A DNA stretch of 64,000 nucleotides from Rhizobium freirei PRF 81. GTDB lineage: Bacteria; Pseudomonadota; Alphaproteobacteria; Rhizobiales; Rhizobiaceae. Position 1 is the first letter of the stretch. Each line of letters opens with the position of its first letter. A program made the position numbers and the translations under genes. This document shows positions 52,650 through 60,932 of this stretch, in pieces. The stretch covers positions 112,071 to 176,070 of the forward strand of contig NZ_AQHN01000096.1 of NCBI RefSeq assembly GCF_000359745.1, given 5' to 3'. The notes below the pieces were generated by a model. That model was not told the origin of the DNA, searched no databases, and worked only from the letters and a program-made list of their open reading frames with translations.

Positions 52650-52673
52650 TTGACAGATTGTCTGCCAATCTGC
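52650..52673 (+). promoter_or_regulatory. GntR-regulon operator facing the flavin-reductase operon
   Basis: TTGACAGATT (52650-52659), spacer GTCTGCC, AATCTGC (52667-52673). TTGACA as -35 with TTATCT near 52675 as possible -10. It lies 37 bases before the flavin reductase gene. Confidence 0.75.
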
Positions 52674-52709
52674 TTATCTTAGGTCACGAATGACTTGGGG
52701 GAGGTAACG

Positions 52710-53219
52710 ATGGCTGGTGCTGAAATAGCAGCGCAAGCGGCGTTCAAGACTGCTTTACGCCGGTTCACATCAACAATTTGCCTGATCACGACGGAATGGG
52801 AAGGTGCCCGTTACGGCATGGCTGCAACCGCCGTCCAGTCAGTGACGGCTGACCCTCCGACCCTCCTGGTTTGCATCAACCAATCGGCTTCGATCAGCGG
52901 CCCGCTCAAGCTGGCGGGGAAATTCGCAGTGAACATGCTGCATCTTAGTCATGCGCCTTTGGTTCCGCTGTTCAGTGGAAAACTGAAGGGAGAGGAGAGG
53001 TTCGCTCACGGTGAGTGGATCGGGGCTGGCGGAGTTCCCGTCCTCGGCGACGCCCAGGCCGCATTCGTTTGCAGCCTCAACTCCGCAGTCTCCGTTGGCA
53101 CCCATGACGTCGTTCTCGGGGAAGTCATCGAGGCCCGGTTTATCGAGAGTATTGCCCCGCTCCTCTACGAGGACGGGAAATTGGTTAGATCGGCAGCGCT
53201 GATCGATGCTGCCGCCTGA
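52710..53219 (+). CDS. Flavin reductase (RutF/HpaC-like)
   Basis: 169 residues from the ATG at 52710 with GGGGGAGG upstream. Flavin reductase-like domain: the MAATAVQSVTADPPTLLVCINQ pattern and FAVNMLHLSH are typical of RutF/HpaC, which supply reduced FMN to a partner monooxygenase. It heads the operon that also encodes the LLM monooxygenase, so the two likely form a two-component system. Confidence 0.9.
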   Translation: MAGAEIAAQAAFKTALRRFTSTICLITTEWEGARYGMAATAVQSVTADPPTLLVCINQSASISGPLKLAGKFAVNMLHLSHAPLVPLFSGKLKGEERFAHGEWIGAGGVPVLGDAQAAFVCSLNSAVSVGTHDVVLGEVIEARFIESIAPLLYEDGKLVRSAALIDAAA

Positions 53220-53226
53220 AACGTTT

Positions 53227-53242
53227 GGCCGAGCATTCGGCC
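53227..53242 (+). repeat. Intercistronic hairpin 1
   Basis: Stem GGCCGA/TCGGCC with loop GCAT, directly after the flavin reductase stop. First of four hairpins in consecutive spacers of this operon. Confidence 0.5.
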
Positions 53243-53290
53243 TATGACATCCACCAAATGCCTTTCGGCCGATAATGAGGAGTTTGATCC

Positions 53291-53710
53291 GTGACTATTG
53301 CCACCGATATGAAATCGCAAGTGAATGGGCGTCCCGTCAGTGAACGGTTCGAAAAGGGTCTGCAGACCCGTCGGGAGGTTCTCGGCGGTGCATATGTGGA
53401 CGCTTCGGTAAACAAGGCGACCGAGTTCAACTGGCCGATGCAGGAGCTTGTCACCGAGTATTGCTGGAACGAGATCTGGAACAGGCCCGGCCTGGACCGC
53501 CGTTCGCGCAGCCTTCTCAATCTTGGCATGATTTCCGCCCTTAACCGCCCCCACGAGTTGAAGCTGCACGTTCGCGGCGCGATCAATAACGGCCTCAGCA
53601 AGGACGAGCTTCGCGAAGTTTTCCTTCAGGTCGCGATCTATTGCGGCGTGCCCGCGGCGATCGACAGCTTCCGCGTCGCGCAGGAAGTCTTCGAGGACAT
53701 GGGTATCTAA
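53291..53710 (+). CDS. Carboxymuconolactone decarboxylase/AhpD-like protein
   Basis: 139 residues from a GTG at 53291 (GAGGAG upstream). CMD-family helical fold with RSRSLLNLGMISALNRPHELKLHVRGA and the closing FLQVAIYCGVPAAIDSFRVA. No CxxC motif of AhpD peroxidoreductases is visible, so it fits the gamma-carboxymuconolactone decarboxylase branch: ring-opening or decarboxylation of a lactone intermediate is plausible. It sits between the flavin reductase and the monooxygenase. Confidence 0.88.
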   Translation: MTIATDMKSQVNGRPVSERFEKGLQTRREVLGGAYVDASVNKATEFNWPMQELVTEYCWNEIWNRPGLDRRSRSLLNLGMISALNRPHELKLHVRGAINNGLSKDELREVFLQVAIYCGVPAAIDSFRVAQEVFEDMGI

Positions 53711-53716
53711 TCGGTG

Positions 53717-53734
53717 CCCGGCTTTCGGGCCGGG
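53717..53734 (+). repeat. Intercistronic hairpin 2
   Basis: Stem CCCGGC/GCCGGG, loop TTTCGG, in the 55-base spacer before the monooxygenase gene. Confidence 0.5.
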
Positions 53735-53765
53735 AACAGACTAACTCTGTGGAGGAGACTTCAAT

Positions 53766-54890
53766 ATGACGACCAGCGATGATTTCCGCGCCGCCGGAAA
53801 CCCGATGTTTAACGGCAACAAGCTGAAGCTTGGCGTATTCGGAACGAATTGTTCCAGCGCTTGCGCCATCACCACCGCGGAATCAACGTTCGAACCGACC
53901 TTCGAACACAATGTCGAAATTGCCAAAAAGCTTGAAGCGGCCGGCTGGGAATGCATGGTGCCGATCGCCCGATGGCGCGGTTTCGGCGGGCCGACGAACT
54001 TCAACGGCGTGAACATGGACACGTTCACGTGGGCCGCGGCCCTGGCTGCCGTGACCACGAAGCTGCAGTTTTTTTCGACGACGCATATCCCCACCCTGAA
54101 CCCGATCGTCGCGACGAAGATGGCGACGACGATCGACAATATTTCGAAGGGCCGATACGGCCTGAACCTGGTGACGGGTTGGTTTACCCCGGAAATGGAG
54201 ATGTTCGGCGTTCCGATGATGGAACACGACACCCGCTACGAATATGCCACGGAATGGATGGAAATCGTCGAATCTCTGTGGACGAAGAACGGCGTCACCT
54301 TTGACGGCCAGTTCCTCAAGGTGAAAGACGCGTTCAGCGAGCCGAAGCCCTATAACAAAGAGACGGGTCGCCCGGTCCTCATCTGCGCCGGTTCGTCGGG
54401 CAAGGGCCTGCACTTCACAGCCAAGTTCTGCGACTTCAACTTCGGCTTCATGCAGGACATGGAATCGGGCGCAGCGTGGGTGAAGAAGGTGAAGGAGCTG
54501 GCTCGCGAGGAATACAAGCGCGAACTCGGAACCTTCACCGCGTGCCCGGTCGTCGTTCGCGAGACCGAAAAGGAAGCCCGGGATTACTACGACTACTACG
54601 TGAACCAGAAGGGCGATTGGGAAGCCTGCGAAAACATCTGCGAGGTTCTTCAGGTTCAGTCGCAGAACCACTCGGCAGAGATGTACCAGAAGTTCAAGGA
54701 GCGCTTTATCGCTGGCTGGGGCGGCTACCCGATCGTCGGAACGCCGGAACAGGTCGCCGACAAGCTCGTCGGATTGAGCAACACGGGCGTCGACGGCGCG
54801 CTTCTCACAATGGTCGACTACAACGAAGAGCTGCCGTTCTTCAACGACCGCGTCATGCCTCTGTTGAAACAGGCTGGCCTCAGGAACTGA
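53766..54890 (+). CDS. RutA-like flavin-dependent monooxygenase (luciferase family)
   Basis: 374 residues; GGAGGAG precedes the ATG. Bacterial-luciferase-like TIM barrel. It follows pyrimidine monooxygenase RutA by my recollection of that sequence: WECMVPIARWRGFGG, the segment GRYGLNLVTGWF, PVLICAGSSGKGLHFTAKFCDFNFGFM and the closing VDYNEELPFFNDRVMPLL. RutA-group enzymes use a flavin-N5-oxide or peroxide to open rings or cleave C-N, C-S or C-Cl bonds. No other rut gene except the RutF-like reductase is here, so uracil is unlikely to be the substrate. Confidence 0.88.
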   Translation: MTTSDDFRAAGNPMFNGNKLKLGVFGTNCSSACAITTAESTFEPTFEHNVEIAKKLEAAGWECMVPIARWRGFGGPTNFNGVNMDTFTWAAALAAVTTKLQFFSTTHIPTLNPIVATKMATTIDNISKGRYGLNLVTGWFTPEMEMFGVPMMEHDTRYEYATEWMEIVESLWTKNGVTFDGQFLKVKDAFSEPKPYNKETGRPVLICAGSSGKGLHFTAKFCDFNFGFMQDMESGAAWVKKVKELAREEYKRELGTFTACPVVVRETEKEARDYYDYYVNQKGDWEACENICEVLQVQSQNHSAEMYQKFKERFIAGWGGYPIVGTPEQVADKLVGLSNTGVDGALLTMVDYNEELPFFNDRVMPLLKQAGLRN

Positions 54891-54897
54891 CCGTTCC

Positions 54898-54919
54898 GCG
54901 GGCGGCGCAAGCCGCCCGC
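54898..54919 (+). repeat. Intercistronic hairpin 3
   Basis: Perfect 9-base stem GCGGGCGGC/GCCGCCCGC with a GCAA tetraloop, 7 bases past the monooxygenase stop. Very stable; likely protects the upstream mRNA from 3' decay. Confidence 0.6.
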
Positions 54920-55018
54920 CACCAATCCGAAATCGAAACACTTTTCACCAATTCCGTGGCTCGACGCCAACGGCGTCAACTGCTGTAGCGGATGCACAGA
55001 GGGGAGGAGACCCTACAC

Positions 55019-56188
55019 ATGCTAAAGAAGGTTTACACCGCATTGAGCGTGATCACCGGGCTAGGCCTGATGACCACCGCCGCATTCGCGGACGGCTTAG
55101 ACTCGCTACCACCGGACCAGAAAAAGCTTTACGAGCTCGTGGACCCGGCAATTCCCCTCGGTGGTACGCCGCTCAAGGATTTTGTGGCGAAGCGGCCGCC
55201 GCCATGGAAAATCGGCTACGCATCCACTTATGCAGGCAACACGTGGCGTGCCCAGATCCTCACTGAATTGAACGAGGTTCTGCTTCCGAAATACAAGGAG
55301 GCTGGACTGGTATCTGAGCTTGTCGTCACGCAGTCCGACCTGAAGGACGCGACGCAAATCCAGCAGATGCGCCAGATGGTCGACGACGGCGTCGATGCTA
55401 TCATCATCTGCTGCTCGAACGTAACGGCCATCAACCAGACCATCGAATACGCGCACTCCAAGGGCGTTCCGGTGTTCTCGTTCTCGGGTTACGTGACATC
55501 GCCCTACGCGATCAATGCGACCGAAAACAACACCCAGGGCGGTTATACGGCCGCAAAATGGCTGGCGGAGGAAATCGGCGGCAAGGGCAACGTGCTGACG
55601 GTTTCGGGCATCCCGGGCTTCGCATCATCCGACAGCTTCAATGTCGGTGCCAAGAAGGCGTTCGACGAGTACAAGGACATCACCGTCGTGGGCGATGTCG
55701 CCGGCAAGTGGACCGATCAGGTCGCCCAGGTCGAAGTCCAGAAATTCCTCGCGACCAACCCTACCGAAATCGCTGGTATCCTCGTCCAGTCGGCCTCGGA
55801 AAACGGTGTCGTCAACGCGGTCCAGCAGTCCGGGCGCGACATGATGCCAATCGTCCTCGGCGGCGAGGCGTCGGCGGCGTGCTACTGGCGCAACAATCCC
55901 GACTTCATCAGCCAGAGCTTCCATTTCTGGCCGCCGCGGGCTGACGCCCGCCTGGTGTGGGACGTGATGATGAGGACGCTCCAAGGCCAGGGGCCGAAGA
56001 TCCAGTCGATCCTGCGACCGGCTCTTCCCTACACGATCGACGATGTGAAGGAAGCAATTCCGGAAGATTGCGATCCGAACTCCACGGCGTGGATCGAGCC
56101 CAAGGGCGATGCATGGTGGCCCGCGGACGTAGCAGCACAGTACTTCGAGCGCCCGGAAGATCCGCTGGCCTGGCGGCCGAAGAAGTAA
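55019..56188 (+). CDS. Periplasmic substrate-binding protein of an ABC importer (RbsB-like)
   Basis: 389 residues from the ATG at 55019, chosen over 54992 because GGGGAGGAG lies just upstream. Sec signal peptide (ALSVITGLGLMTTAAFA). Type I periplasmic-binding fold with IGYASTYAGNTWRAQIL and VDAIIICCSNVTAINQTI, then TVSGIPGFASSDSFN. The ATPase and permeases are in the next operon at 58.4 kb, under the same operator motif. Longer than ribose-binding protein; the ligand is unknown. Confidence 0.88.
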   Translation: MLKKVYTALSVITGLGLMTTAAFADGLDSLPPDQKKLYELVDPAIPLGGTPLKDFVAKRPPPWKIGYASTYAGNTWRAQILTELNEVLLPKYKEAGLVSELVVTQSDLKDATQIQQMRQMVDDGVDAIIICCSNVTAINQTIEYAHSKGVPVFSFSGYVTSPYAINATENNTQGGYTAAKWLAEEIGGKGNVLTVSGIPGFASSDSFNVGAKKAFDEYKDITVVGDVAGKWTDQVAQVEVQKFLATNPTEIAGILVQSASENGVVNAVQQSGRDMMPIVLGGEASAACYWRNNPDFISQSFHFWPPRADARLVWDVMMRTLQGQGPKIQSILRPALPYTIDDVKEAIPEDCDPNSTAWIEPKGDAWWPADVAAQYFERPEDPLAWRPKK

Positions 56189-56215
56189 TCGACGACCTCC
56201 CAAGTTGTCCCGCGA

Positions 56216-56248
56216 CCTCCGCGCCGGCTTCATCCGTCGGCGCGGAGG
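56216..56248 (+). repeat. Intercistronic hairpin 4
   Basis: Perfect 11-base stem CCTCCGCGCCG/CGGCGCGGAGG, 11-base loop, 27 bases past the binding-protein stop. Such hairpins after binding-protein genes raise their expression relative to downstream genes. Confidence 0.6.
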
Positions 56249-56270
56249 ACCCACGATAAGGAACCAGAAG

Positions 56271-57482
56271 TTGGAATTCCACAAGATACAGCGTTTGCCC
56301 CCTTACGTCTTCGACCAGGTGAACCGTCTCAAGTCCAGCGCGCGCGCGGCCGGAGTCGACATCATCGATCTTGGAATGGGCAATCCCGATCTTCCCACGC
56401 CAAGCTGGGTTGTGGACAAGCTATGCGAAGCGGTGCAGCATCCGCGCACGCACCGCTATTCGGCTTCCAAGGGCATTATCGGGCTTCGCCGCGCCAAGGC
56501 TGCGTATTACGCCCGCCGGTTTAATGTGAAGCTTGATCCGGATACCCAGGTTGTTGCGACGCTCGGGTCCAAGGAGGGGTTTGCGAACATGGCACAGGCC
56601 ATAACCGCCCCCGGGGATGTCATTCTCTGTCCGAACCCTTCCTATCCGATTCATACGTTCGGATTTCTCATGGCAGGGGGCGTGATAAGGTCGGTACCGG
56701 TCGAGCCGGATGAGACCTTCTTCCAAGCTCTCGAAATGGCGGTGCGGCATTCGGTACCGAAGCCTCTGGCGCTCATCATAAGCTACCCGTCAAACCCCAC
56801 CGCTCGCGTCGCGACGCTCGATTTCTATAAGGACGTCATCGCCTTCGCGAAGAAGCACGATCTCATCGTTCTGTCGGATATCGCCTACGCTGAAATCTAC
56901 TTCGACGGTCCCCCGCCGCCGTCTGTTCTCGAAGTCCCCGGCGCGATCGACGTGGCCGTCGAATTCTCCTCGATGTCGAAGACATTCTCGATGCCCGGTT
57001 GGCGCGTTGGGTTTGCGGTGGGTAACGAACGGCTCATCCGAGCGTTGACGCGCGTGAAATCGTACCTGGACTACGGAGCATTCACGCCGATACAGGTCGC
57101 CGCCGCTCATGCCCTAAACTCGGACGGGGAGGACGCCGCGCGGGCAAGAGACATCTACAGGACGCGCAGAGATACACTGGTGAAGACCTTTGCCGATGCC
57201 GGCTTCGACGTTCCAGTTCCTGCGGCCACGATGTTCGCATGGGCGAAGATACCCCCGCATTTCCGACACCTTGGCTCGCTGGAGTTTTCGAAACTCGTGC
57301 TCGAGAAGGCACAGGTCGCGATTTCGCCGGGTATCGGTTTCGGTGAGATGGGTGACGAATACGTACGGCTGGCTTTCGTGGAGAATGAAGACAGGATCCG
57401 GCAGGCCGCACGGAACTTGAAGCGGTGGCTTTCTGCAAGCGCGCGACAGCCACAACTGGATAAAGCGATGAAAGGATTTTGA
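56271..57482 (+). CDS. AlaC-like class I aminotransferase
   Basis: 403 residues from a TTG at 56271 (AAGGA 9 bases upstream); an in-frame start at 56205 would run through hairpin 4. It follows E. coli AlaC along its length: LPPYVFDQVNRLK, IDLGMGNPDLPTPSW, HRYSASKGIIGLR, PNPSYPIH, and the PLP lysine in MSKTFSMPGWRVGF. Pyruvate/alanine or a related amino-acid exchange is likely; a role in clearing an amine product of the pathway is inference. Confidence 0.87.
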   Translation: MEFHKIQRLPPYVFDQVNRLKSSARAAGVDIIDLGMGNPDLPTPSWVVDKLCEAVQHPRTHRYSASKGIIGLRRAKAAYYARRFNVKLDPDTQVVATLGSKEGFANMAQAITAPGDVILCPNPSYPIHTFGFLMAGGVIRSVPVEPDETFFQALEMAVRHSVPKPLALIISYPSNPTARVATLDFYKDVIAFAKKHDLIVLSDIAYAEIYFDGPPPPSVLEVPGAIDVAVEFSSMSKTFSMPGWRVGFAVGNERLIRALTRVKSYLDYGAFTPIQVAAAHALNSDGEDAARARDIYRTRRDTLVKTFADAGFDVPVPAATMFAWAKIPPHFRHLGSLEFSKLVLEKAQVAISPGIGFGEMGDEYVRLAFVENEDRIRQAARNLKRWLSASARQPQLDKAMKGF

Positions 57483-57484
57483 AG

Positions 57485-57883
57485 ATGCCGATCCTCGGAT
57501 CTTGCCAATGTAAAGCGGTACAGTATGAAGTGTCGGAACTGGACGGCCCGATGTGGAACTGCTTCTGCCAGACGTGCAGAAAGTCCCATGCGGCCGATCA
57601 TAACACTGCAGCCAAGGTGAAGAGTGATAACTTCAAGCTGATTTCCGGCGAGGACGTCCTTCACAGCTTTGAGTCGACCCCTGGAAAACTGAGGTGGTTC
57701 TGCTCACGGTGTGGTTCGCACGTTTATGCCGAACGGCCTGCCAACCCGGAGATGAAGGTGCTGCGGGCAGGCACTTTTGACACCGATCCTGGTTCGGTTC
57801 CTATGTCCAACGTCTGGCTGTCCCACGCCAGGCCGTGGCTTGCTCACGACCCCGCGAAGGAAAACTTCGAAGAGTTCCCGTGA
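57485..57883 (+). CDS. GFA-family (Mss4-like) zinc-binding protein
   Basis: 132 residues from the ATG at 57485, 2 bases after the previous stop. Glutathione-dependent formaldehyde-activating fold with zinc cysteines in GSCQCKAVQY, CFCQTC and FCSRCGSH. Most family members have unproven roles. As the last gene of the operon it may handle an aldehyde or formaldehyde by-product, by inference. Confidence 0.87.
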   Translation: MPILGSCQCKAVQYEVSELDGPMWNCFCQTCRKSHAADHNTAAKVKSDNFKLISGEDVLHSFESTPGKLRWFCSRCGSHVYAERPANPEMKVLRAGTFDTDPGSVPMSNVWLSHARPWLAHDPAKENFEEFP

Positions 57884-58392
57884 TCTCCACGGTTGCCCGC
57901 GCCAAGGGCCGATCGACCATGAGTTCGATCTGCCCGCTTCCCCAGCGGGGAAGGCTGGATGATCGAATGGCACTTGCCGCGTTCGACGCGCGGAGGTTGG
58001 GATGTTCCGTATGCCCCCAATCGAAACGGTTGCCTTCTTCGGATTACCGGACACCCTCAATAGTGCTTTGGTCCTGTCCTGATCGCGATGGCTGCCAGAT
58101 CGCTTCAGATCGGGCGGAACTCCGCTTGAGAACCTCCGACCGACGTCAGGTGCGTGACAACATGCTTTTGGAACTTTGAGGGCGTCGAGCGACCAACCGG
58201 TTTCATCGAAGTCAACCCGACATCCCGATATGGGCATGGCGGCACTATTGACAGATTAGCAGACAATCTGTCATTCTATAGTTCACCGAGCGAGTTCTCG
58301 GAGCGTTCAAAGACGGCAGTCACAATTCGGCAAGAGGCCCGGGCATCGGATGTCCTGGCGCGATCTGCTGCTGCCTAAAGGGGAGGATGGGC
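57884..58392. promoter_or_regulatory. Intergenic region with the ABC operon promoter
   Basis: About 500 bases without a supportable gene. A short hairpin CTTCCCC/GGGGAAG lies at 57937-57953. The operator at 58248-58273 lies 120 bases before the ATPase gene. GGGGAGG at 58380-58386 is the ribosome site. Confidence 0.5.
58248..58273. promoter_or_regulatory. GntR-regulon operator before the ABC operon
   Basis: TTGACAGATT (58248-58257), spacer AGCAGAC, AATCTGTCA (58265-58273): a 9-base perfect inverted repeat. TATAGT at 58277-58282 is a possible -10. Confidence 0.78.
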
Positions 58393-59952
58393 ATGACGAA
58401 AGACGTCGCCGTAAGCATGACGGCCGTTGCCAAATCGTTTGGCGAAACGAAGGCATTGAAGAAATGCGATTTTGCCGCCAAGGCAGGGGAGGTGCACGCG
58501 ATCGTTGGCGAGAATGGCAGCGGCAAGAGCACCATGGCGAAGATCATGTCCGGCGTTATCGCTGCCGATGCAGGATCTGTCCTGATCCTTGGCAAGTCCA
58601 TCACCTCGCCAGTCGATGCCAAAGGGGTTGGTCTCGCTACGATCTTCCAGGAAGTCCTTGTCGCCGATGAAGCGAGTGTCCTCGACAACCTTTTCGTAGG
58701 AAGCGAGGACCTGTTCTCGCTTCGGAAAGCCTCCAGGGAACGTGAAAGCGCTGCGCAAAGCCTCCTCGACCGCCTGGTGGGAAAGCCTGTCGATCTCCGG
58801 CAGAACGTCGGTGATCTTCCGCTCAGCATCAAGCAATGGATCGTTATCGCCCGGGCCGTTCTGAGGAAACCCAAGGTCTTGATCCTGGACGAGTCCTCGG
58901 CGGCACTCGATCTCGACGCGACCGTCCGCCTCCACGAAGAGATCGATCGACTCCGGTCCGAGGGGTGCGCGGTAATCATCGTTACGCACCGCATCGCCGA
59001 GCTCGTCCGGATCGCCGATCGGGCGACAATACTGAGAGACGGTTTCACTGTCGGTGTCCTTGAGAAATCCGAGATCACCGAGGCCAATCTCCTGCGCATG
59101 ATGACCCCTCAAGACCGCCAGATTTCCGCCGCTGCTTCAACGTCTGCACCGGGCCTGCCGGGTGATCGCAAGGAAGCTCTTTCCGTCCATGGCGCGCGCC
59201 CCCAGGAGGCATCGCAACCGTTCGACTTCGTCCTTCCGCAGGGTTCTATCGTCGGCGTCGCGGGACTGGACGGCCAGGGCCAGGACGCCTTCGTGCGACT
59301 GGTCGCAAGGATCATCTCGCCCTTCGGAGGGGAGGTCCGGATCCTGAACAGGGAAAGCACCGGTCTCGTCAAAGTCAGCACGCTCGACGACGCCGCGAAC
59401 AAGGGCATTGTGTACGTATCCGGAGACCGGAAGCGGGAAGGAATTTTCCCGCAGCAGAGCATTTTCGAGAACCTCGCCATCGGTATCTATCAGAAGAACC
59501 TGGGGCCGTTCGGTGTCATCAGGCGGAAAAAGCTGAAGCAGACGTTTGCCCGGGAGGTCGAGCGGCTCCGCGTCAAGATCGGCCACCCGGACAACCGGAT
59601 TACGTCCCTTTCCGGTGGTAACCAGCAGAAGGTCCTGATCGGTCGCGCCTTCGCCAATGATCCCAGAGTGATCGTTCTTAACGACCCTGCTCGGGGCGTG
59701 GACCTCAACACCAAACGCGACCTGTATCGCGAGCTTCGGCTGTTTGCCGAAGGTGGCGGCTCGGTAATCTACCTTTCGAGCGAGATCGAGGAGTTTCTTG
59801 GTTTCGCCGATCGCGTCGATGTCTTTCACAAAGGGAGCATCCATCGCTCCCTCGACGGCCCCGACATCAACGAAGAAACCATTCTCGCTGCAATGTTCGG
59901 CCGCTCGGTTGCCGACACCATGGAATTCTCCAAAGAGAGAAAGGCACACTGA
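58393..59952 (+). CDS. RbsA-type ABC importer ATPase (two nucleotide domains)
   Basis: 519 residues from the ATG at 58393; the ATG at 58387 abuts the GGGGAGG site too closely. First domain: Walker A GENGSGKST and Walker B VLILDESSAALD, but the signature is LPLSIKQW instead of LSGGQ. Second domain: degenerate Walker A (AGLDGQGQD), intact signature LSGGNQQ and VIVLNDPARGVDL. This asymmetry is normal for the second half of carbohydrate-type ATPases, but loss of the first LSGG is less so. The stop overlaps the permease start. Confidence 0.9.
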   Translation: MTKDVAVSMTAVAKSFGETKALKKCDFAAKAGEVHAIVGENGSGKSTMAKIMSGVIAADAGSVLILGKSITSPVDAKGVGLATIFQEVLVADEASVLDNLFVGSEDLFSLRKASRERESAAQSLLDRLVGKPVDLRQNVGDLPLSIKQWIVIARAVLRKPKVLILDESSAALDLDATVRLHEEIDRLRSEGCAVIIVTHRIAELVRIADRATILRDGFTVGVLEKSEITEANLLRMMTPQDRQISAAASTSAPGLPGDRKEALSVHGARPQEASQPFDFVLPQGSIVGVAGLDGQGQDAFVRLVARIISPFGGEVRILNRESTGLVKVSTLDDAANKGIVYVSGDRKREGIFPQQSIFENLAIGIYQKNLGPFGVIRRKKLKQTFAREVERLRVKIGHPDNRITSLSGGNQQKVLIGRAFANDPRVIVLNDPARGVDLNTKRDLYRELRLFAEGGGSVIYLSSEIEEFLGFADRVDVFHKGSIHRSLDGPDINEETILAAMFGRSVADTMEFSKERKAH

Positions 59953-60920
59953 TGTCGCAACGTTTTGGATTTCCTGCGCTCGACAGGTCGCTGACCGTAC
60001 CGCTCGTTCTTTTCGGAGTGTTGCTCGTCGCTGCAGCCTTGCTGTCGCCGCGGCTGTTCACCGCAACCGGAATGGGCGGAGCAATCATCGTCGCAGCGCC
60101 TTTGATCCTCACAACGCTCGCCCTGACACCGATCGTGATGGCAGGACGCGGTTCGGTTGATCTTTCCGTTGGCCCATTGATGGGTTTCGTGAACGTCACC
60201 CTGATCGGCTGGCTCTCGGCAAGTGGTTACACGTCGCCACTCGCGGTGGTTTGCTGGGTGGTGGCAGTCGGCGCACTGTACCAGTTGCTGCAGGCGCTCA
60301 TCATCATCTACGTCCGGGTCGCCCCCATCATCGTCACGCTTTCCAGCTTCCTCGTCCTTTCAGGCGTGAACCTCATGGTCATGTCAAGGCCCGGCGGCGT
60401 CGCGCCGGACTGGATGATGACGTGGGGAGCAGGAACCACGATCTTATCTCCGGTGCTGATTATCGTCCTGGCGGCGTTCGCTCTTTGGGCCGCTATGCGC
60501 CGGACCACCTTTTACTCCCACCTCCGCATGACAGGCGCCGACGAACGGATGGCCTACACGAGCGGAATGAAAGTCGACACCGTACGCATCTGCGCCCATC
60601 TCCTCGGCGGCGTCTTCGTTGGCCTTGCCGCGCTCAGCTATACGGCATTGATCTCTTCGGGCGATCCTACCCAGGGAAGCAGCTACACGCTCCAGGCAGT
60701 TACCGCCCTGGTGCTCGGTGGCGCAAACCTGGCTGGCGGGAGAGGGGGGGCTTTGGGGTCGACGCTTGGTGCGCTGAACATGTTCCTCATCTCGTACCTG
60801 CTTTCCGCCTTCAGCTTCGGAAGCGTGACAGGGTTCGTGACGCAAATGGCTTTCGGCCTGATCCTCGTGGCATCGCTCCTCGTCAACGTATTCATGACGG
60901 CCCGGCGCCCGGCTTTCTAG
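59952..60920 (+). CDS. ABC importer permease 1 (RbsC-like)
   Basis: 322 residues, ATG overlapping the ATPase stop by 1 base. About nine hydrophobic segments. The BPD_transp_2 pattern shows in GRGSVDLSVGPLMGFVNV and LVLGGANLAGGRGGALGSTLGA. It forms a channel with permease 2. Confidence 0.9.
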   Translation: MSQRFGFPALDRSLTVPLVLFGVLLVAAALLSPRLFTATGMGGAIIVAAPLILTTLALTPIVMAGRGSVDLSVGPLMGFVNVTLIGWLSASGYTSPLAVVCWVVAVGALYQLLQALIIIYVRVAPIIVTLSSFLVLSGVNLMVMSRPGGVAPDWMMTWGAGTTILSPVLIIVLAAFALWAAMRRTTFYSHLRMTGADERMAYTSGMKVDTVRICAHLLGGVFVGLAALSYTALISSGDPTQGSSYTLQAVTALVLGGANLAGGRGGALGSTLGALNMFLISYLLSAFSFGSVTGFVTQMAFGLILVASLLVNVFMTARRPAF

Positions 60921-60932
60921 GGAGGACTTGTA

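Noticed and set aside
53766..54890. Assignment of the operon as a uracil-degrading rut operon
   Set aside because: Only RutA-like and RutF-like genes are present; RutB, RutC, RutD, RutE and RutG counterparts are absent, and the other genes do not fit uracil use.
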